Source: Nevskiaceae bacterium
GTDB lineage: Bacteria > Pseudomonadota > Gammaproteobacteria > Nevskiales > Nevskiaceae
Direction of reading: 5' to 3'
Assembly: GCA_004298465.1 (NCBI GenBank)
Contig: SCRT01000012.1
Location: 62,001 to 126,000 of the forward strand
DNA: 64,000 nt
Shown here: one piece after another, positions 60,873 to 64,000 of the stretch
How the letters are laid out: each line of letters begins with the position of its first letter
How positions within the stretch are numbered: position 1 is the first letter of the stretch
Made by a program: the position numbers and the translations under genes
Notes under the pieces: model-generated
What the model was told of the DNA's origin: nothing
The model's database searches: none
The model's input: only the letters and a program-made list of their open reading frames with translations

Positions 60873-62126
60873 ATGGTCGCCCCCGGACTGCGACGCAATG
60901 CCGTTGGTGAGGCGGCGATCGAGGGCGTGTCCCTGGCCGACGTGGCGAAACGCTTCGGCACGCCCACCTACGTCTATTCGCGTGCCGCGCTGACGGCGAA
61001 CTACACCGCGTTCGACACCGCCCTGGTGGATGTCGAGCACAGCGTCCATTTCGCGGTGAAGGCAAATTCGAATCTAGCCGTGCTGCAGGTGATGGCGGAA
61101 CTCGGCGCCGGTTTCGACATCGTCTCGGGCGGCGAGCTGGCGCGCGTGCTGCGGGCGCGCGGCCGGCCGGAACGCATCGTGTTTTCCGGCGTCGGCAAGA
61201 CCGAAGTGGAAATCGCCCAGGCGCTGGTGGCGCGGATCGGTTGCTTCAACGTGGAATCAGAGGCGGAACTGCACCGCCTGTCCCGCGTGGCGGCAGCGCG
61301 CGGCGATCGGGCGCCGGTGGCGCTGCGCGTGAACCCGGACGTGGACGCCAAGACCCACCCCTACATTTCCACCGGCCTGCGCGACAACAAGTTCGGCGTC
61401 GCCATCGAGGAAGCGGAACGGTTGTACCGGCTCGCGGTGACGCTGCCGGGGCTGGTGGTGCAGGGCGTGGCCTGCCACATCGGTTCGCAATTGTGCGAAC
61501 TCGCGCCCTTCATCGATGCGCTCGACCGCGTGTTGGCGCTGGTGGACCGGCTGGCGGCTGCCGGCATCCAGCTTGCACACATCGACGTCGGCGGTGGCCT
61601 GGGCGTGCGCTACGACGCGGAGACGCCCCCGACGCCGGGGGAATGGGCGGCGGCGATCCTGCCGCATCTCACCGGGCGGAACCTGGCGATGCACTGCGAG
61701 CCGGGGCGTGCAATCTGCGCGAATGCCGGTGTGCTGCTGACGCGCGTGGAACTGCTGAAGCCGCTGGCGCACAGGAACTTCGCCATCGTCGACGCGGCGA
61801 TGAACGACCTCATCCGTCCGTCGCTCTACGGCGCCTGGCATGCCATCGTGCCGGTTGTGGCGCGCAGCACGGCGGCACAGCGCTGGGACATCGTCGGCCC
61901 GGTGTGCGAAAGCGGCGACTGGCTCGGCAAGGATCGCGAACTGGCGCTGGAGGAGGGCGACCTGCTGGCGATCCTCGGCGCGGGTGCCTATGGTTTCGCC
62001 ATGAGCAGCAACTACAACGCCCGGCCGCGTGCCGCCGAAGTGATGGTGGACGGCACGCAGGCGCACCCGGTGCGGGCGCGCGAGACGCAGGAAGACCTGT
62101 GGCGCGGCGAGGCGCTGCTGCCGTGA
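60873..62126 (+). CDS. lysA: Diaminopimelate decarboxylase
   Basis: 417-residue PLP enzyme for the last step of lysine synthesis. The PLP lysine is Lys63 in HFAVKANSN. The barrel has GFDIVSGGELARVL, GVGKTEVEI, CHIGSQLCE and HIDVGGGLGVRY; the C-terminal part has CEPGRAICANAG and GPVCESGDWLGKDREL with the dimer-interface Cys. The ATG directly follows the lptM stop and the end overlaps polA (GTGA). The usual partner dapF is not downstream here. Confidence 0.96.
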   Translation: MVAPGLRRNAVGEAAIEGVSLADVAKRFGTPTYVYSRAALTANYTAFDTALVDVEHSVHFAVKANSNLAVLQVMAELGAGFDIVSGGELARVLRARGRPERIVFSGVGKTEVEIAQALVARIGCFNVESEAELHRLSRVAAARGDRAPVALRVNPDVDAKTHPYISTGLRDNKFGVAIEEAERLYRLAVTLPGLVVQGVACHIGSQLCELAPFIDALDRVLALVDRLAAAGIQLAHIDVGGGLGVRYDAETPPTPGEWAAAILPHLTGRNLAMHCEPGRAICANAGVLLTRVELLKPLAHRNFAIVDAAMNDLIRPSLYGAWHAIVPVVARSTAAQRWDIVGPVCESGDWLGKDRELALEEGDLLAILGAGAYGFAMSSNYNARPRAAEVMVDGTQAHPVRARETQEDLWRGEALLP

Positions 62127-64000
62127 CACAGGCCGTTCGGCCCGTCGTCCTCATCGACGCCTCCGGCTGGCTGTTCCGCGCCTACCACGCGCTGCCGCCG
62201 CTTACGAACGCGCAGGGCGAGCCGACCGGCGCGGTCTACGGTTTCGCCCAGATGCTCCGGCGGCTGGAGCACGACCTCCAGCCGGAACGCATCCTCGTGG
62301 TGTTCGACGCGCCCGGCGGCACTTTCCGCGACACGCTGTTTGCCGCGTACAAGGCAAACCGCGACGCGACGCCGGAAGATCTGAAGGCGCAGTTCCCGAA
62401 GATCGTCGAACTCGTGGAGGCGCAGGGCCTGCCGCTCGTCGCTGTGCCGGGCGTGGAAGCGGACGACGTGATTGGCAGCTACGCGCGCGCGGCCGAAGCT
62501 GCCGGCAACGATGTGCTGATCGTTACCAGCGACAAGGACCTCGCCCAGCTCGTCACGCCGCGCGTGCACCTGCTAGACACCATGAAGAACCGCCGCATGG
62601 ACCGTGCCGGCGTCATCGAGAAGTTCGGCGTGCCGCCCGAGTGCATCATCGACTACCTGGCGCTCATGGGCGATACCTCGGACAACATCCCCGGCGTGCC
62701 GTCGGTCGGCCCGAAGACCGCCGCGAAATGGCTGAACAAGTACGGTTCGCTGGACGCCATCGTCGCGCACGTGGACGACATCAAGGGCAAGGTCGGGGAA
62801 AAGCTGCGCGCCAGCCTCGGCCAGTTGCCGCTGTCGAGGCAGCTCACCACCATCAAGATCGACGTGCCGCTGCCGCAGCCGCTGGATGCCCTGGTGCCGG
62901 GCGCGCCGGACAACGGCCGGCTGGCGGCGTTGTACGAACAGCTTGGCTTCACGCGTCTGCTGGCGGAACTGCGCGGCGAAGGCGCAGGGCCCGCCACCGT
63001 GGTGGCGCCAAAGGGTCCGACGGTGGAAACAACAGTCGCAGCACCCGGAGCATCGCAGGCGCTGCCCGCACGCGCTACGGAAGCCACGTGCGTGCTCGAC
63101 GAGGCGGCATTCGCCACCATGCTGGCGGTGCTTGCGGCTGCACCGCTGGTGTGCTTCGACACGGAAACCGACAGCCTCGACGCGCTGCAGGCGCGGCTTG
63201 TCGGGCTGTCTTTCGCAGTGGAAGAAGGTCGTGCATGGTACGTACCGGTGGGCCATGACTACCTGGGCGTACCGCAGCAATTGCCGCTGGACACTGTGCT
63301 TGCGGGCCTCAAGCCGGTTCTTGAAGATGCCGCGAAGCCGAAGCTTGGCCAGAACGCCAAGTACGACATGAAAGTGCTGGCCACGCACGGCATCGAGGTT
63401 GCGGGAGTAGCACACGACACCATGCTGCAGTCCTACGTGCTGGACGCCGCCGGCAACCGCCACGACATGGACACGCTCGCCGAGCGTTACCTGAACCACC
63501 AGACCATCCACTTCGCCGACGTCGCCGGCAAGGGCCGTGGCCAGCTCACGTTCAACCAGGTGAGTCTGGAGCAGGCCGCGCCCTATTCCGCCGAGGACGC
63601 CGACATCACGCTGCGCCTGCATCACGTGCTGTACCCAAGAGTCTGCGCGCTCGACAGCCTGCGGCAGGTTTACGAAAGCATCGAGATGCCGCTGGTGCCG
63701 GTGCTGGCGCGTGTAGAGCGCAACGGTATGAAAGTGGATGCCGCGCTGCTGGGTCGCATCAGCACCGAACTCGCGCAGCGCATGCAGGCGCTGGAACAAC
63801 AGGCTTACGAGCAGGCCGGCGGCGAGTTCAACCTCGGCTCGCCCAAGCAGTTGCAGGACATCCTCTACGACCGGCTGCAACTGCCGGTGCTCGGCAAGAC
63901 GCCGAAGGGGGACCCTTCCACCGCGGAATCCGTTATCGAGCAGCTTGCGCCGCTGCATCCGCTGCCGCGGCTGATCCTCGACTGGCGCGGGTTGTCGAAG
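62123..64000 (+). CDS. polA: DNA polymerase I, N-terminal 626 residues (3' end outside window)
   Basis: The 5'-3' exonuclease domain (about 1-290) begins PVVLIDASGWLFRAYHALPP and has VVFDAPGGTFRD, EADDVIGSYARAAE, SDKDLAQLV and YLALMGDTSDNIPGVP. The 3'-5' exonuclease domain (about 325-520) keeps its catalytic acids, Asp346 and Glu348 in CFDTETDS, with QNAKYDMKVL and YSAEDADITL, so proofreading should be active, unlike in Taq-type enzymes. The polymerase domain has just started at the window edge. GTG at 62123 overlaps the lysA TGA by three bases. The frame is open to the last base. Confidence 0.95.
   Translation, partial: MTQAVRPVVLIDASGWLFRAYHALPPLTNAQGEPTGAVYGFAQMLRRLEHDLQPERILVVFDAPGGTFRDTLFAAYKANRDATPEDLKAQFPKIVELVEAQGLPLVAVPGVEADDVIGSYARAAEAAGNDVLIVTSDKDLAQLVTPRVHLLDTMKNRRMDRAGVIEKFGVPPECIIDYLALMGDTSDNIPGVPSVGPKTAAKWLNKYGSLDAIVAHVDDIKGKVGEKLRASLGQLPLSRQLTTIKIDVPLPQPLDALVPGAPDNGRLAALYEQLGFTRLLAELRGEGAGPATVVAPKGPTVETTVAAPGASQALPARATEATCVLDEAAFATMLAVLAAAPLVCFDTETDSLDALQARLVGLSFAVEEGRAWYVPVGHDYLGVPQQLPLDTVLAGLKPVLEDAAKPKLGQNAKYDMKVLATHGIEVAGVAHDTMLQSYVLDAAGNRHDMDTLAERYLNHQTIHFADVAGKGRGQLTFNQVSLEQAAPYSAEDADITLRLHHVLYPRVCALDSLRQVYESIEMPLVPVLARVERNGMKVDAALLGRISTELAQRMQALEQQAYEQAGGEFNLGSPKQLQDILYDRLQLPVLGKTPKGDPSTAESVIEQLAPLHPLPRLILDWRGLSK

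Overview
GC-rich bacterial chromosome, most likely a gammaproteobacterium. The clearest clues are gene orders: priA-argS-SPOR protein, rsmB-fmt-def beside LysM-dprA-smg-topA-tsaC-hemF, and lptM-lysA ahead of polA. An H-NS-family silencer of the short beta/Xanthomonad type is also present. Nothing in the window allows a genus call. There is no rRNA, tRNA, CRISPR array or intact insertion sequence.

Layout. 1-1.2 kb: tail of pta, then a structured 150-200 nt stretch ending in a strong terminator. 1.2-4.3 kb (minus): hns, a crotonase and an acyl-CoA synthetase with a palindromic operator-like site upstream. 4.4-14 kb (minus): molybdenum-hydroxylase island coxS-coxL-coxM-coxD-coxE-coxG, a MocA-like nucleotidyltransferase, a moaC-moaB fusion and moeA. 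The CoxL active-site loop is the form II type (AYRGAGR), so CO oxidation is not assured. 14.3-22.2 kb: housekeeping genes (membrane cytochrome c5, a HAD protein with an altered catalytic motif, comM, ubiK, gloA, a DsbG-like lipoprotein, rnd, an unknown membrane protein, mpl). 22.3-30.6 kb (plus): copper/silver export cluster with a small Cys/His-rich secreted protein, CusC, CusB and CusA, and a Tat-exported multicopper-oxidase-like protein. That last gene carries a frameshift in a G run and lacks several trinuclear-copper histidines. The cluster ends in gene debris containing a second, deleted cusA tail. 30.6-45 kb: folE, a lone ParB-family gene, SPOR protein, argS, priA, mdh, a CorA-type transporter, a nitronate-monooxygenase-like enzyme, rsmB, fmt, def, a LysM lipoprotein and dprA. 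45.6-58 kb: smg, topA, tsaC, hemF, a GT9 heptosyltransferase-like enzyme, purD, ppa, PPi-dependent phosphofructokinase, adk, a CBS protein, a YgjP-type metalloprotease and an alpha/beta hydrolase. 58.3-64 kb: maeB, lptM, lysA and polA, cut by the window end.

How the parts fit. The cox genes encode a flavin, [2Fe-2S] and molybdenum hydroxylase with its AAA/VWA/CoxG maturation proteins. The adjacent moaCB, moeA and mocA can supply and mature molybdopterin cytosine dinucleotide, so the island is nearly self-contained, although no XdhC/CoxF chaperone is present. The Cus genes form a complete tripartite Cu(I)/Ag(I) pump; all three transport methionines of CusA are present. The central-carbon genes (PPi-PFK, mdh, maeB, pta) suggest a metabolism that uses pyrophosphate in glycolysis and interconverts malate, pyruvate and acetyl-CoA.

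Start codons were chosen from Shine-Dalgarno matches, overlaps with neighbours and family length. Family calls come from recognised motifs only; no database search was made.
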